A program made the translations under genes and the position numbers. Shown piece after piece: positions 1 through 8,995 of a stretch of 64,000 bases of DNA. Origin of the DNA: Microscillaceae bacterium (GTDB lineage: Bacteria > Bacteroidota > Bacteroidia > Cytophagales > Microscillaceae); contig DMXI01000217.1 of assembly GCA_003483885.1 (NCBI GenBank), forward strand, positions 1-64,000, written 5' to 3'. Under the pieces are notes generated by a model. That model searched no databases. It was not told where the DNA came from and worked only from the letters and a program-made list of their open reading frames with translations. Every line of letters begins with the position of its first letter. Positions within the stretch are counted from its first letter, which is position 1.

Positions 1-61
1 GCCTTTTTTGCTTCGTTTTTTTGGCTACAGAAAAAAATGAAGGGCTTTTGAGGCTGTAAGT

Positions 62-120
62 GCTTGATTTTTAAATAGATACTTTTCAGATTAAGAGGTC
101 TATATTTTTAAAAAATCAAG
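62..120. repeat. inverted repeat, 10-bp arms
   Basis: CTTGATTTTT at 63-72 is exactly complementary to AAAAATCAAG at 111-120, with 38 bases between. It lies in the uncoded stretch before the first gene. It could be the terminator or a regulatory hairpin of a gene left of the window, but no conclusion is possible from sequence alone. Confidence 0.4.
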
Positions 121-156
121 TTAAGCACAGAGCTTAAGTTGACGCCAATGCGATGA

Positions 157-262
157 AATCGGGATTTACAACTAAATGGTTCCGCGATGTGTAGCGCAAC
201 AATTGTCCTGAGCAAAGCCGAAGGAATTAGCCATTGAGCTCCTTCCTTCGTCAGGAGAGCCT
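157..262. repeat. REP-like dispersed repeat block (copy 1)
   Basis: This uncoded block holds AATCGGGATTTACAACT (157-173), found again exactly at 32,321-32,337, and inverted (lacking the first base) at 44,881-44,896. It also holds TGTCCTGAGCAAAGCCGAAG (from 204), the reverse complement, with minor differences, of the pair of direct repeats at 32,264-32,377. The order of sub-modules differs between copies, so it is a composite intergenic repeat family rather than one insertion. The remaining bases up to 326 show nothing further. Confidence 0.55.
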
Positions 263-326
263 TAACTATTAAAATAAATAGACCTGGAACAAACAGCGTA
301 ACATCAGTTAATTATAAAAACATCTC

Positions 327-593
327 ATGGCATTATTGGTAGATATTTTAGGGTACATTGGAATGGTCTTGTTATTGGCAGCTTTTGGGCTAATTAGTAT
401 GAATAAGCTCACCGCCAACAATGCAAGTTATCAATGGATGAATCTGATCGGTAGTATTCTTCTGATGATCAATACTTATTATTACGGGGCTTTACCTTCT
501 GCATTACTCAATGTAGTATGGCTGTTGATTGCCTTGGTTTATTTAATCAAAATTTATCAACGAACCAGCAAGCCCAAAAAGACTCCTTCTTAA
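327..593 (+). CDS. small three-helix membrane protein (CBU_0592-like)
   Basis: An 88-residue inner-membrane protein of unknown function. Three hydrophobic segments fill most of it: about residues 5-22, 36-54 and 57-76. The tail is short and basic (KPKK), which predicts a cytoplasmic C-terminus. The size, the helix layout and the N-terminal DILGYIGMVLLL pattern resemble the CBU_0592-like small membrane family of Bacteroidota; the match is from memory of the family, not a search. The only in-frame ATG before the first helix is used as the start. The next gene is convergent and its stop lies only two bases downstream, so no terminator is visible between them. Confidence 0.7.
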   Translation: MALLVDILGYIGMVLLLAAFGLISMNKLTANNASYQWMNLIGSILLMINTYYYGALPSALLNVVWLLIALVYLIKIYQRTSKPKKTPS

Positions 594-595
594 GT

Positions 596-964
596 TTATG
601 GATAAAACTCCCCTACGTGCCATAGCACACCCGAGGGATCATGAATAAAACACTCTCTGCCCCAATCATATTCTTTAATGGTGCCTAGTCGTACTTCAGG
701 ATATTTTTCGGGCAGATTGAGTTGCTGTAAATAATCCCAAAAATCGGCTACGTTGGTCACTTCTAAAAATAACGTGGTATTGTTGACCCAATCTTCTACA
801 TAATATTTTTGCAAGTAAAAACCCATAGAAGAGCTTCTTAGCAAAGACAGAGCCTCGGAAATCACGATTTCTTCAAAACCCAAATCCCGATAAAAAGCCC
901 GGGAAATATCAAAATCTTTTGCTCCGATAAAAGCACGTATAGATTTGGTTTGTTGTTGTAGCAT
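596..964 (-). CDS. VOC superfamily (glyoxalase/bleomycin-resistance-like) protein
   Basis: A 122-residue soluble protein with one paired beta-alpha-beta-beta-beta fold typical of the vicinal oxygen chelate superfamily: an opening FIGAKDFDISRAFYRDLGF segment and a closing ECFIHDPSGVLWHVGEF segment. Members are metal-dependent lyases or dioxygenases, or drug-binding resistance proteins. The usual closing metal ligand near DPxGxxWH is partly present (His near residue 116), but the first ligand position is not obvious, so substrate and even catalytic activity cannot be stated. It ends against the preceding gene (convergent, 2-base gap). Function beyond the fold is unknown. Confidence 0.75.
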   Translation of the reverse strand: MLQQQTKSIRAFIGAKDFDISRAFYRDLGFEEIVISEALSLLRSSSMGFYLQKYYVEDWVNNTTLFLEVTNVADFWDYLQQLNLPEKYPEVRLGTIKEYDWGRECFIHDPSGVLWHVGEFYP

Positions 965-1559
965 TTTGTTTATAAGTTGACTTTAAAAATTTAAGTTCAA
1001 TATCTCGATTGTATTCCTTGGTTACTCAATAGCCTCCTCCTCTATCCCTAGTCATTCATTACATAAATCGTTGAAACGTATGGTTTTTTATCTGATCATT
1101 TGTAAATTTGTAGCCTCTTCAACCAAACCATCCTCAAAATAATTTCTATTCTATTGTTTAAGTAAACCTATTATTCTCTAAAAGTTATTTATCAATAGCA
1201 GCTAATTTAACCAACCCAGTTATCATCCCATCATTCACTGGCCTTTAAGTTATACAAATCATTTACAAGTGATCTTTAAATAATACAATTATGCGTTTTA
1301 TTTTCCCTACTAAAAAACATTCCTTCCTAAGGTTTTGGAAGCATCCCTACTCAAAAAAATCTATTTTTTACTTTTTTTTCATTACAAGTTAGTACCCTCA
1401 TCCTTTATACAATTGAGCGCGCATTATTCTTCTTTTATCAGCAAAGCTTGAGTGTATTTATAAATCATTAGGCAAAAGAAACCCCAATTCGGGACTCTTT
1501 CGAAATACACTCGCTACCAAACTAACTATACGTTTTTTTTATTATAATACTGACCAATT
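965..1559. other. uncoded divergent promoter region
   Basis: These 595 bases between two divergent genes carry no convincing ORF. A TAnnTTTG-type minus-7 motif (TAAATTTG) lies at 1103-1110 on the plus strand, without a minus-33 TTG at the usual distance. A leader hairpin at 1450-1512 is listed separately. Nothing else is recognised. Confidence 0.4.
1450..1512 (+). promoter_or_regulatory. possible leader hairpin upstream of oxoamine synthase
   Basis: GAGTGTATTT (1450-1459) pairs perfectly with AAATACACTC (1503-1512). A small inner hairpin, CCCCAATTCGGG, lies in the loop. The structure ends 47 bases before the start codon of the next gene, so it would sit in its 5' leader if transcription begins upstream. 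No T-run follows, so it is not a simple terminator. Role unknown. Confidence 0.35.
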
Positions 1560-3959
1560 ATGTCTAAAGGAATTGATACTTTAAACCAGATCATCGTGGA
1601 TGGAATTAACCGAGGCTTGGCCCAAAGATCCACCTCTGATGAAAATATTTCTGGCGTTCAAATTACTATCGATAATCAACATTTGACGAACTTTGGCTCC
1701 TGTAGCTACCTAGGACTTGAATATAACAATACGCTGAAAGAAGGCGTAAAAGAAGCCGTAGATCGTTACGGAACCCAGTTTTCTACTTCCAGAATGTATC
1801 TCTCACTCGGATTGTACGACGAAGTAGAAGCTGAATTAGGCAAAATATTCCAAAAACCGCTCATTGCATCTGCCAGTACTACATTAGGACACATGGCTAC
1901 CCTACCTGTGATTGTAGACGATGAAGACGCCGTGATTTTAGACTTGCAGGTACACTCAAGTGTGCAAATGGCCACCCAAATCTTAAAAGCCCGCAAGGTA
2001 CCCATCTATATTATTCCTCATAACTCCATGGAGGATTTAGAAAACAAGATTAAGCAACTACAGAACAAGCATAAAAAAATCTGGTATTTAGCCGATGGTG
2101 TATACTCCATGTATGGCGATGTAGCCCCTCTGGGAGAACTAGAGCGCATGCTCAATACCTATAAACAATTTCATTTATACATAGATGATGCCCACGGTAT
2201 GGGTTGGGCTGGTGAAAACGGGGTAGGATACGTTCGTAGCCAAATCGCTCACCATGATAAGATGGTATTGGCTACTTCGCTCAACAAATCTTTTGCCTCC
2301 GCGGGTGGTTTGATGGTGTTTCCAAACCAGGAAATGCGTGATAAAGTACGCAACTGTGGCAGTACCTTGATTTTTTCGGGGCCTATTCAGCCGCCTATGT
2401 TAGGGGCAGCGCTTGCCTCGGCCAAGCTTCATCAACAAGAGGAACTTGTGTCGTTACAGCAGGATTTGAAAGAAAAGATTACCTATGTAAACAACCGATT
2501 GGAGGAACTGAAGCTTCCTCAATATTGCCCTTCTGATACACCTTTGTTCTTTATTTGTGTTGGATTACCTCGAATTACCTACAATATCAACAACCGAATG
2601 AAGGAATATGGTTTTTACCTCAATACAGCGGCTTTTCCAGCAGTACCTATGAAAAAAAGCGGGGTACGTTTTATGGTCACAGCGCACCATACCTACGAAG
2701 AAATAGACGATATGCTTTATCATTTGCAGCGTGCTTATGTATTGGGATTGCAAGAAGAAGGAAGCAGTACGCAAGAGGTAGCGCGAGTTTTCCGCTTGCC
2801 TACTTTTGAAATTGACATAGACCAAAATACGGATCATAGTCAGGATCAAGGACAAGTCTTACACGAAGAACTACACCTTACCATAGAAGCAATGAACGCT
2901 GACGAGTGGGATCATTTGCTGGGTAAGGAAAGCTGTCATTCTTATAAAAATATTCAGCAATTACAGCAGGCATTTTCTAACAATGCCCTGAAAGAAGACA
3001 ATGCCCAGTTTTATTTCCATAAAGTAACCGATGCTCATCATGAAGTAGTATCGCTGGCTTTTTTCTCTTGTGGCTGGGTAAAAGACGATATGTTTGCCGA
3101 TGCTGACGTTTCAGAAAAGGTGGAGCAAACGCGTAAAATTGATCCTTATTACCTTACTTCTAAACAAGTCATGACAGGGTCGTTGTTCTCCATGGGTAAA
3201 TCAATTTACCTGAACCAAGCGCACCCTCAGTGGCAACAAGGCCTCGAAAAGCTCATTCAGCAAATGCAAAAAATAGCTGAGCAGGAAAATGCGACCAAGC
3301 TGATGTTGAGAGAGTTTGACGCGGATACCAAAGATGCTTTGCGCACTACAATGCTCGAGCTGGGATTGGTAGATTATAAACTCCCTAACAATTGTGTGGT
3401 AGAAAATATGACTTGGCAGGATGACGAGGCTTATCAAAAAACACTGACAAGTAAGTATCGTTACAGTTTGCGCAAAGAAATTCTAAAGTATGCCGATAGG
3501 TTTGAAGTAAGTTATGAAAAACCTGCCACTGAACTTGAAAAGCGTACTTGCTTTGAGTTATACAAAAATGTGTTTGACAAATCATATGAAATGAACGTGT
3601 TTGAATTGCCTTACAAGCTATTTGAAATGATGTACAATGACCCTAATTACGACATTATTCGCTTGTACCTCAAAGGTAATGAAGACCCAGTAGCTGTATT
3701 GTTTAGCCATAAAAATGGCTCGATGTACAATGCCTTATTGGTGGGGCTCAATTATGAGTTTGTACGAGAACATAACACTTACAAGCAAATCTTGTATCAA
3801 GCAGTGGTAAGAGCCAAAGCCTTGGGATGTAAAGATTTAGATTTGGCTTTCACTGCCGAAATGGAGAAAAAGAAGGTAGGTGCCAAAATACATGAAACGT
3901 ATGCTTTTGTGCAGGCTACCGAGCATTTGAGTTATGCCATTTTGGAAACGATTCAATAA
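1560..3959 (+). CDS. alpha-oxoamine synthase / GNAT N-acyltransferase fusion
   Basis: A 799-residue two-domain enzyme. Residues about 35-395 are a fold-type I PLP enzyme of the alpha-oxoamine synthase group (8-amino-7-oxononanoate synthase, serine palmitoyltransferase, CqsA). Visible landmarks are IDDAHGMGWAGENG (D210 binds the PLP ring nitrogen, H212 follows) and SLNKSFASAGG with K243 as the predicted Schiff-base lysine. This class condenses an amino acid with an acyl-CoA and releases CO2. Residues about 430-799 look like an acyltransferase region, with a GNAT/FemX-type fold most evident at 640-799. Family members are about 400 residues, so this is a genuine fusion. A sphingolipid, sulfonolipid or signalling-molecule product is plausible but only inferred. 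The gene is monocistronic, with a leader hairpin and a terminator. A soluble cytoplasmic location is expected. Confidence 0.85.
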   Translation: MSKGIDTLNQIIVDGINRGLAQRSTSDENISGVQITIDNQHLTNFGSCSYLGLEYNNTLKEGVKEAVDRYGTQFSTSRMYLSLGLYDEVEAELGKIFQKPLIASASTTLGHMATLPVIVDDEDAVILDLQVHSSVQMATQILKARKVPIYIIPHNSMEDLENKIKQLQNKHKKIWYLADGVYSMYGDVAPLGELERMLNTYKQFHLYIDDAHGMGWAGENGVGYVRSQIAHHDKMVLATSLNKSFASAGGLMVFPNQEMRDKVRNCGSTLIFSGPIQPPMLGAALASAKLHQQEELVSLQQDLKEKITYVNNRLEELKLPQYCPSDTPLFFICVGLPRITYNINNRMKEYGFYLNTAAFPAVPMKKSGVRFMVTAHHTYEEIDDMLYHLQRAYVLGLQEEGSSTQEVARVFRLPTFEIDIDQNTDHSQDQGQVLHEELHLTIEAMNADEWDHLLGKESCHSYKNIQQLQQAFSNNALKEDNAQFYFHKVTDAHHEVVSLAFFSCGWVKDDMFADADVSEKVEQTRKIDPYYLTSKQVMTGSLFSMGKSIYLNQAHPQWQQGLEKLIQQMQKIAEQENATKLMLREFDADTKDALRTTMLELGLVDYKLPNNCVVENMTWQDDEAYQKTLTSKYRYSLRKEILKYADRFEVSYEKPATELEKRTCFELYKNVFDKSYEMNVFELPYKLFEMMYNDPNYDIIRLYLKGNEDPVAVLFSHKNGSMYNALLVGLNYEFVREHNTYKQILYQAVVRAKALGCKDLDLAFTAEMEKKKVGAKIHETYAFVQATEHLSYAILETIQ

Positions 3960-3985
3960 GACAGTATTTTGAAGAAGTATTATCA

Positions 3986-4018
3986 ATGTGCCGAGTATCA
4001 CTATTCGGCACATTTTTT
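3986..4018. terminator. hairpin terminator between convergent genes
   Basis: ATGTGCCGA (3986-3994) pairs with TTCGGCACAT (4005-4013, one extra base), and TTTTTTA follows on the plus strand. It serves the oxoamine synthase fusion. The convergent sensor gene ends at 4042, so it may act in both directions. Confidence 0.8.
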
Positions 4019-4041
4019 ATTTTGGTCTCTTTAAATATTAT

Positions 4042-6738
4042 CTAAGCGTGCATTTTATACTTATTCTTGCTCAACCAAGCCGCCAAACGACGTTCAATTG
4101 GATTCAATGAAATCGCTAACACGATATTCATGGCAAGTTTCAAGACCGGCACCCCTCCCGAAAAATCATCTACCGAAGGTTCTAATGACAGTACCACAAA
4201 CTCAAAAACGGTAATGATTGTTACAAACGTTAAAATATAGGAATAGCGTTCAAACTTAGAAAAACGACTGGACAAGGCCGCAGCCAACAATAATGCAATC
4301 AATACTGAAATTTCTATCAAAAAGAACCACCAGGTTTTCCAGAATGGAGGAATCACTCTAATTTTCAATGACTTGATTTCACTCTCCTGCCCCAGGCTGT
4401 TACGGGCTTTTATTTCTAAGACGTGTTTGCCTCGAGGTAGCAAGTTCAATAAAAGTTCAGGAGATTTTTGCCAGGGAGTCCAGCCTCGGGTCAAACCCTT
4501 GATACGATACTGATACTCTACCGAATTTTCATCTAAGTAATAAGGCAAACTTAGTTTTATCTTCAATCCATATGCCTTGCTTCCTTGTTTGATGCGAATT
4601 CTATCTAAGGACAGCTCTTTATTTTTAAGATTGGTAACACTATGTACTAATACTTGTAAAGGTGTGGCTTTGCGAGTATTGATTGTATCTGGAATGCTAT
4701 GCAAAAAGTTTTGATGCACTACCCACAGTTGATTTGCTTTTTTATCTTGATAAAGATAATCAATCTTGCCAAATAACGAGAGATAGGTTGATGTAGCCTT
4801 TTGTTGCATATTTACCCATCCTCGTTGAATATCCGTCCATATTTCATTTCCCTGTCCCTGAATCGTTTGGTAAGGCAAACGGGCCGCCTTGGTGGTTGTG
4901 TCTTTTGCAAACTGGCTCCCCTTATTGTTTAAACGATAAATGCCGTCTGATAAGAATAACACAGGCTTTTGCTTAATGGTGGTCAATTGCACCTTCTCAA
5001 GGTAATATTGTGGCAATGCGTAGCGTTGCATTCCTGCATAGCCACCTTGGGCATTTAAAGTCACTTTTATTACTTGATTTTCACCGCCCAGCCAAATTTG
5101 CTGACCGATTTGCGTCAAGGAATAAATCGGCGTTTTTACCTGATCAAAATTCGCCAAAACTTTCCAATTGTTTCCATTCTTTTGTACCCGTTTCAACCCG
5201 CTATTGGTTGCCACATTCAGCATATTATCATTCAATTTCAGCTGGTTTACATATACATTGGGCAGTACTTCAGTCATGACATTATTTTGATATTGATACA
5301 ACCCTTTGCTACTTCCTATCAAGAGTTGGTTAGGCAAGGCTAACAATCGGTTTACTTTGCCATCAAATCCATTCACTTTTTGAAAAAAATATGGGAATGA
5401 CTTCAAGGCATATATTTGTTGCTGAAGCAGGCGTTCGGTCGTTTTTTTAGTCACTACATCCTTCTTTCGGGTCACTTTTGGTTTTTGGATAATCACCACT
5501 TGCTCTTTTTTCTTGCCAAACGTCTTGTTAAGGAAATTACCCACCAAGGTTCCTCCACCTTTCTCTTTGATAATTTTTGTTACAGTAGGCTCTTCTTTGG
5601 TTGTGTTCTCTTGTTCAGTTGTCACATATTTTACCAAATCCTGATAGTTTTTGGTTTTTTGCAAGTAGAAAACCCCTTCAGTAGTCGCCACATACAATTG
5701 CCCTCGCCAGCGAGTAACTGCGGTAAGATTCCCTACCAAACCTGGATAGTGCTGATAACTTCGGATAGGCAGGTTCAAGGTAGCCCTCGAAATACCCAAA
5801 GGATGAGCAATCCACAATCCAGTTTGTTTGTCATATCCAGCCGATAGTATTTCATCATCTGGTAGTCCTGTTTGGTTATTGATAATATGCAGCGTTTTGG
5901 TTTGATTATCCGCATCTAGTAGCACCACTCCCCCATCCAGCGTTCCCAACGCGATGTATCCTTCGCTAGAAATGCTCCCCGTAGTGAGCGTATGCTTATT
6001 CAAATATTCCTGGTCTTTGATGGCTACTTTCTGCCAGGTAGTTCCATCAAGGCGATAGAGCAAGTTATTGTTAGTGGTAAAGAAAGGCTGCGTTTTAGAA
6101 GCAAATACCGAGGTCAATTGAAGGTTTTTGAATAATTGCCCCTGAGGAGATAATTTGAAGGTGTCATTGATCAGTTGATGCAAGCCAAGGCCTGCAATGT
6201 TTACAAACACGTTTTTTTGCCAGACAACCAGTCCTGTATAAGATTGTCCCTTCTTGGCTGCCCAAAATCGTGATACTTTCCCCTGTTTCTTATCAAACTG
6301 TATGAGTAATTGCTCACTTAAGAAATAAACGTGTTGTTGGTTATTCCCAATGAGCCAGAAATTACCCTTGATCGCAGGTATTTTTTTGTCACTATTCGTC
6401 AAGTTAAAATACTTGTACTGTCCAGTGTTTTGTCGTTCCAAATACCCAAAACTAGACCGGCCTCCGGTATACACCCGATTGTTATCTGAAAGCAAAGCGT
6501 ACAAAGTTGCCTTGGTATCTAACAACTGCCAGTGTTCTCCATTGTAATGTAAAGCACCCTGCGCATTGGCCACCATCATTGTCCCTTGATCAGTGGTGGC
6601 AAAAGCTCGATTTTGATTGGTCAAATGGGTGATGGGAGTACCATAGTGTTGCACATACAAGGCGCCGGTTTGAGCGAAGGTATTTGATAAAAAAGTTATA
6701 ATGATTGCAGGTAAAAATAATAGTGTTCTCCAATTCAT
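4042..6738 (-). CDS. beta-propeller / Y_Y_Y sensor-like membrane protein, no kinase domain
   Basis: An 898-residue exported membrane protein. A signal peptide (about residues 1-22, ending TFAQ) precedes two stretches of propeller-like repeats (about 25-360 and 440-640). A Lys/Thr-rich linker (about 385-440) separates them. A Y_Y_Y-type beta-sandwich follows near 690-780 (SVEYQYRIKGLTRGW). Three hydrophobic helices lie near 785-870 and the tail is a short basic segment. This layout matches the periplasmic half of Bacteroidota two-component hybrid sensors, but the usual histidine kinase, receiver and AraC parts are absent: the protein stops after its helices. It may pass a signal through a partner or be structural. 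The TPR-OmpA and FecR-like genes lie upstream on the same strand. Confidence 0.75.
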   Translation of the reverse strand: MNWRTLLFLPAIIITFLSNTFAQTGALYVQHYGTPITHLTNQNRAFATTDQGTMMVANAQGALHYNGEHWQLLDTKATLYALLSDNNRVYTGGRSSFGYLERQNTGQYKYFNLTNSDKKIPAIKGNFWLIGNNQQHVYFLSEQLLIQFDKKQGKVSRFWAAKKGQSYTGLVVWQKNVFVNIAGLGLHQLINDTFKLSPQGQLFKNLQLTSVFASKTQPFFTTNNNLLYRLDGTTWQKVAIKDQEYLNKHTLTTGSISSEGYIALGTLDGGVVLLDADNQTKTLHIINNQTGLPDDEILSAGYDKQTGLWIAHPLGISRATLNLPIRSYQHYPGLVGNLTAVTRWRGQLYVATTEGVFYLQKTKNYQDLVKYVTTEQENTTKEEPTVTKIIKEKGGGTLVGNFLNKTFGKKKEQVVIIQKPKVTRKKDVVTKKTTERLLQQQIYALKSFPYFFQKVNGFDGKVNRLLALPNQLLIGSSKGLYQYQNNVMTEVLPNVYVNQLKLNDNMLNVATNSGLKRVQKNGNNWKVLANFDQVKTPIYSLTQIGQQIWLGGENQVIKVTLNAQGGYAGMQRYALPQYYLEKVQLTTIKQKPVLFLSDGIYRLNNKGSQFAKDTTTKAARLPYQTIQGQGNEIWTDIQRGWVNMQQKATSTYLSLFGKIDYLYQDKKANQLWVVHQNFLHSIPDTINTRKATPLQVLVHSVTNLKNKELSLDRIRIKQGSKAYGLKIKLSLPYYLDENSVEYQYRIKGLTRGWTPWQKSPELLLNLLPRGKHVLEIKARNSLGQESEIKSLKIRVIPPFWKTWWFFLIEISVLIALLLAAALSSRFSKFERYSYILTFVTIITVFEFVVLSLEPSVDDFSGGVPVLKLAMNIVLAISLNPIERRLAAWLSKNKYKMHA

Positions 6739-6900
6739 AGGTATTATTTTGTTAAAGCTGATTTACCAATATTTCGTTTTTCAAAGATTATTTTGCCAAA
6801 TATAACGTGATTTAGAACATCACGGATCAGTTTTTTCACATTATCAGTCTATTTCGTTTGAATACTCTTATTGATGTCAATCCACAAATCATTTATTGGA

Positions 6901-7803
6901 TTATTTCACTTTCAATATTTTAAATTCTATTCTACGATTTTTACGACGATTCACGGGGTTATTATTAGGAAACTTAGGTTGTGCCGATCCATACCCCCGA
7001 TAAGATAACTGTTCAGGGTTTGCTCCCTGCTTGATTAAGTAGCGATATACCGCCAAGGCTCGCTGGGTAGAAATTTGCAAATTGGCGGCAGCAGCTCCGG
7101 TATTATCAGTATGCCCGGCCACTTCACCTTTTACCTTGGGGTGTTTTTTCAAAAAGACCACTAATCGTCTCAATTCCTTTTCTGACTTTTGATCGTGTAA
7201 TTCGGTGCTGCCCGATTCAAAAAACACTTCTTGTAATACAAACTTAGCTCCTTCTCGGGCCTGAAACATTTCCTTAATATGTTTGATTTCTGAGGAGAGC
7301 TGGCTTTTGAACTGATATCCTACCACTACCAACAATGCAATAAATACCAACGAAAAAACTGGTTTACGCAGGCGTTGCCAAGCGGTTATCGGCTTCATAT
7401 CTTTCAATTCACTAATCAAACGAGCCGCATCGCTATGAGCTGGGGCAGATTGTAACGCCTGATGGGCAAATTTCAAGGCTTCAGCCTTCTCGGCAGCTTG
7501 ACGCTTCTCCAAAAACCGCAACTCGTGTACATGAGCCACTCCGTACAAAGCCCGTGCTTTATCTGGAAAAACTATCAAGGCTTGCTGAAATTCCTTGAGG
7601 GCATCTTCACGGTTTTGGTGCTCCAAAAAATTATACCCTCGATCTATATGTCCTTTTCCTACTTGTTTTACTTCTTTCCATTCAGCCTCCGACATCCCCA
7701 ATTCAAGAGCGATTTCTTTGAGTTCTGCTTCATTGAGGCCTTTACGTTGGTTTTTGACCTCTAGAATTTTCTGAAAATAGGCTTGTATATTGCTGTTATC
7801 CAT
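6901..7803 (-). CDS. TPR and OmpA-domain protein with one membrane helix
   Basis: A 300-residue protein from the chosen ATG at 7803; an ATG six codons upstream (7821) is also possible. Residues about 50-140 carry TPR-like helices (GYNFLEHQNREDALKEFQQAL). Residues about 155-172 form one membrane helix (PVFSLVFIALLVVVGYQF). The last 110 residues are an OmpA C-terminal domain with the peptidoglycan-binding pattern GHTDNTGAAAANLQISTQRA and RRKNRRIEF. The domain usually binds meso-diaminopimelate in the cell wall. The arrangement suggests TPRs on the cytoplasmic side of the inner membrane and the OmpA domain in the periplasm. It sits 107 bases after the exported FecR-like gene and 162 before the propeller sensor, so the three may be co-transcribed. 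Confidence 0.85.
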   Translation of the reverse strand: MDNSNIQAYFQKILEVKNQRKGLNEAELKEIALELGMSEAEWKEVKQVGKGHIDRGYNFLEHQNREDALKEFQQALIVFPDKARALYGVAHVHELRFLEKRQAAEKAEALKFAHQALQSAPAHSDAARLISELKDMKPITAWQRLRKPVFSLVFIALLVVVGYQFKSQLSSEIKHIKEMFQAREGAKFVLQEVFFESGSTELHDQKSEKELRRLVVFLKKHPKVKGEVAGHTDNTGAAAANLQISTQRALAVYRYLIKQGANPEQLSYRGYGSAQPKFPNNNPVNRRKNRRIEFKILKVK

Positions 7804-7928
7804 AGGGTAATGATGAGTCAATGGTTATGTGGTAATTACAACCCTAAAATACTCAATTGATAGATTCTTTTCAAAAACATTCGTCATGCTTCTCGCTTCT
7901 TCACCAAATTCTAAGCAGAACTTTTGCT

Positions 7929-8903
7929 TTACTTATGGTCAAATATTGACTTTTCATCTATTTTCAATGCCCTAAGATGATAGAAACTTTCTCTAAAACC
8001 AGCTTCAATTTCAAACTGGACAAATCCCCTATGGAGCATTTTATGCGCCGAGTATTGGCTGATCAATCGCTGAAAAGCACCCCGAGCCAGAAATAGTAAG
8101 CCATTTTTTTTCAAATAGAATATCTCTAATAACTGCTGGGTCATTCCTTTGTTTTGTTGTTTGTTCAGTTTATAAAACTGTTTCAAGGTTTGCTTGGTCA
8201 TATTTTCAGGTGGGCATATCAAGGCTACGCTTTCAGCATCTTTGGGGCCTTGTTCAATTTTGAGCAAAAAAGAGGTATTTTCTTTATATCCTGGATAAGC
8301 ACTTAAGTCAATCATATGACTCGTCTTTTTTGTATAATACTCATCCAGAATTTCTTCAAAAAAATTCATCAAAGTAAGCTTATATTGTCCTGGTTTACCC
8401 GAAGTGGTCTGCTTCCAAACTACATTTATTTTAGGATTAAAAGTATTGGATTTATGAGGCATCAAAAACCTCAGGTGATGAAACTTACAGCGAAATACGG
8501 GAAGTCCAGTAGGGTACATAGCCTCTATGTAAGATAATTTTTTCTTATTGTTGATCTGTAACGTTACCTGCTTTTTTTGTGCTTGTGCTTGATAAGCCAA
8601 TAACTGATCTCTTAAATCTTGTATTTTGTAATATCCTCCTTTGTTAATTTCGATAATACCTCCACTGTGATGAATCAAGGCTATATATCTACTAGATCGT
8701 ACTCTTACCACTTGATCTATCAAAAACTGTTGCCCCACACTGTAATTCGTTTCCCGGTCATTGGATAGCAATACTCGAAACTCTCCAAAACTCACATCCT
8801 CGGATTTGATGGTGTGAGTGGTTTGTGCTCGTATCTGGGGCAAAGGTGCAGCAGATAAAAGGCATACAATGATGAACAAAAAGCAGATATTGATCTTTTT
8901 CAT
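7929..8903 (-). CDS. exported protein with FecR-like N-terminal region
   Basis: A 324-residue protein with a clear signal peptide (about residues 1-26: MKKINICFLFIIVCLL, then ending IRAQ). Residues about 40-95 (VGQQFLIDQVVRVRSS through IIEINKGGYYKI) have the short beta-repeat pattern of FecR-type domains, in which a threshold and a 'graininess' of surface loops are read out. The remainder, rich in Lys and aromatic residues, is not recognised. It is the first gene of a same-strand trio with TPR-OmpA and propeller-sensor genes, which suggests an envelope-linked role. Function is unknown. Confidence 0.7.
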   Translation of the reverse strand: MKKINICFLFIIVCLLSAAPLPQIRAQTTHTIKSEDVSFGEFRVLLSNDRETNYSVGQQFLIDQVVRVRSSRYIALIHHSGGIIEINKGGYYKIQDLRDQLLAYQAQAQKKQVTLQINNKKKLSYIEAMYPTGLPVFRCKFHHLRFLMPHKSNTFNPKINVVWKQTTSGKPGQYKLTLMNFFEEILDEYYTKKTSHMIDLSAYPGYKENTSFLLKIEQGPKDAESVALICPPENMTKQTLKQFYKLNKQQNKGMTQQLLEIFYLKKNGLLFLARGAFQRLISQYSAHKMLHRGFVQFEIEAGFRESFYHLRALKIDEKSIFDHK

Positions 8904-8995
8904 ATACTAACAATCCAAAAATTTGATGTCATACATGGTATCTTTATACCTCTAAACGGATAAATTGACTTTTACAGATAAATCACGACTTACTT

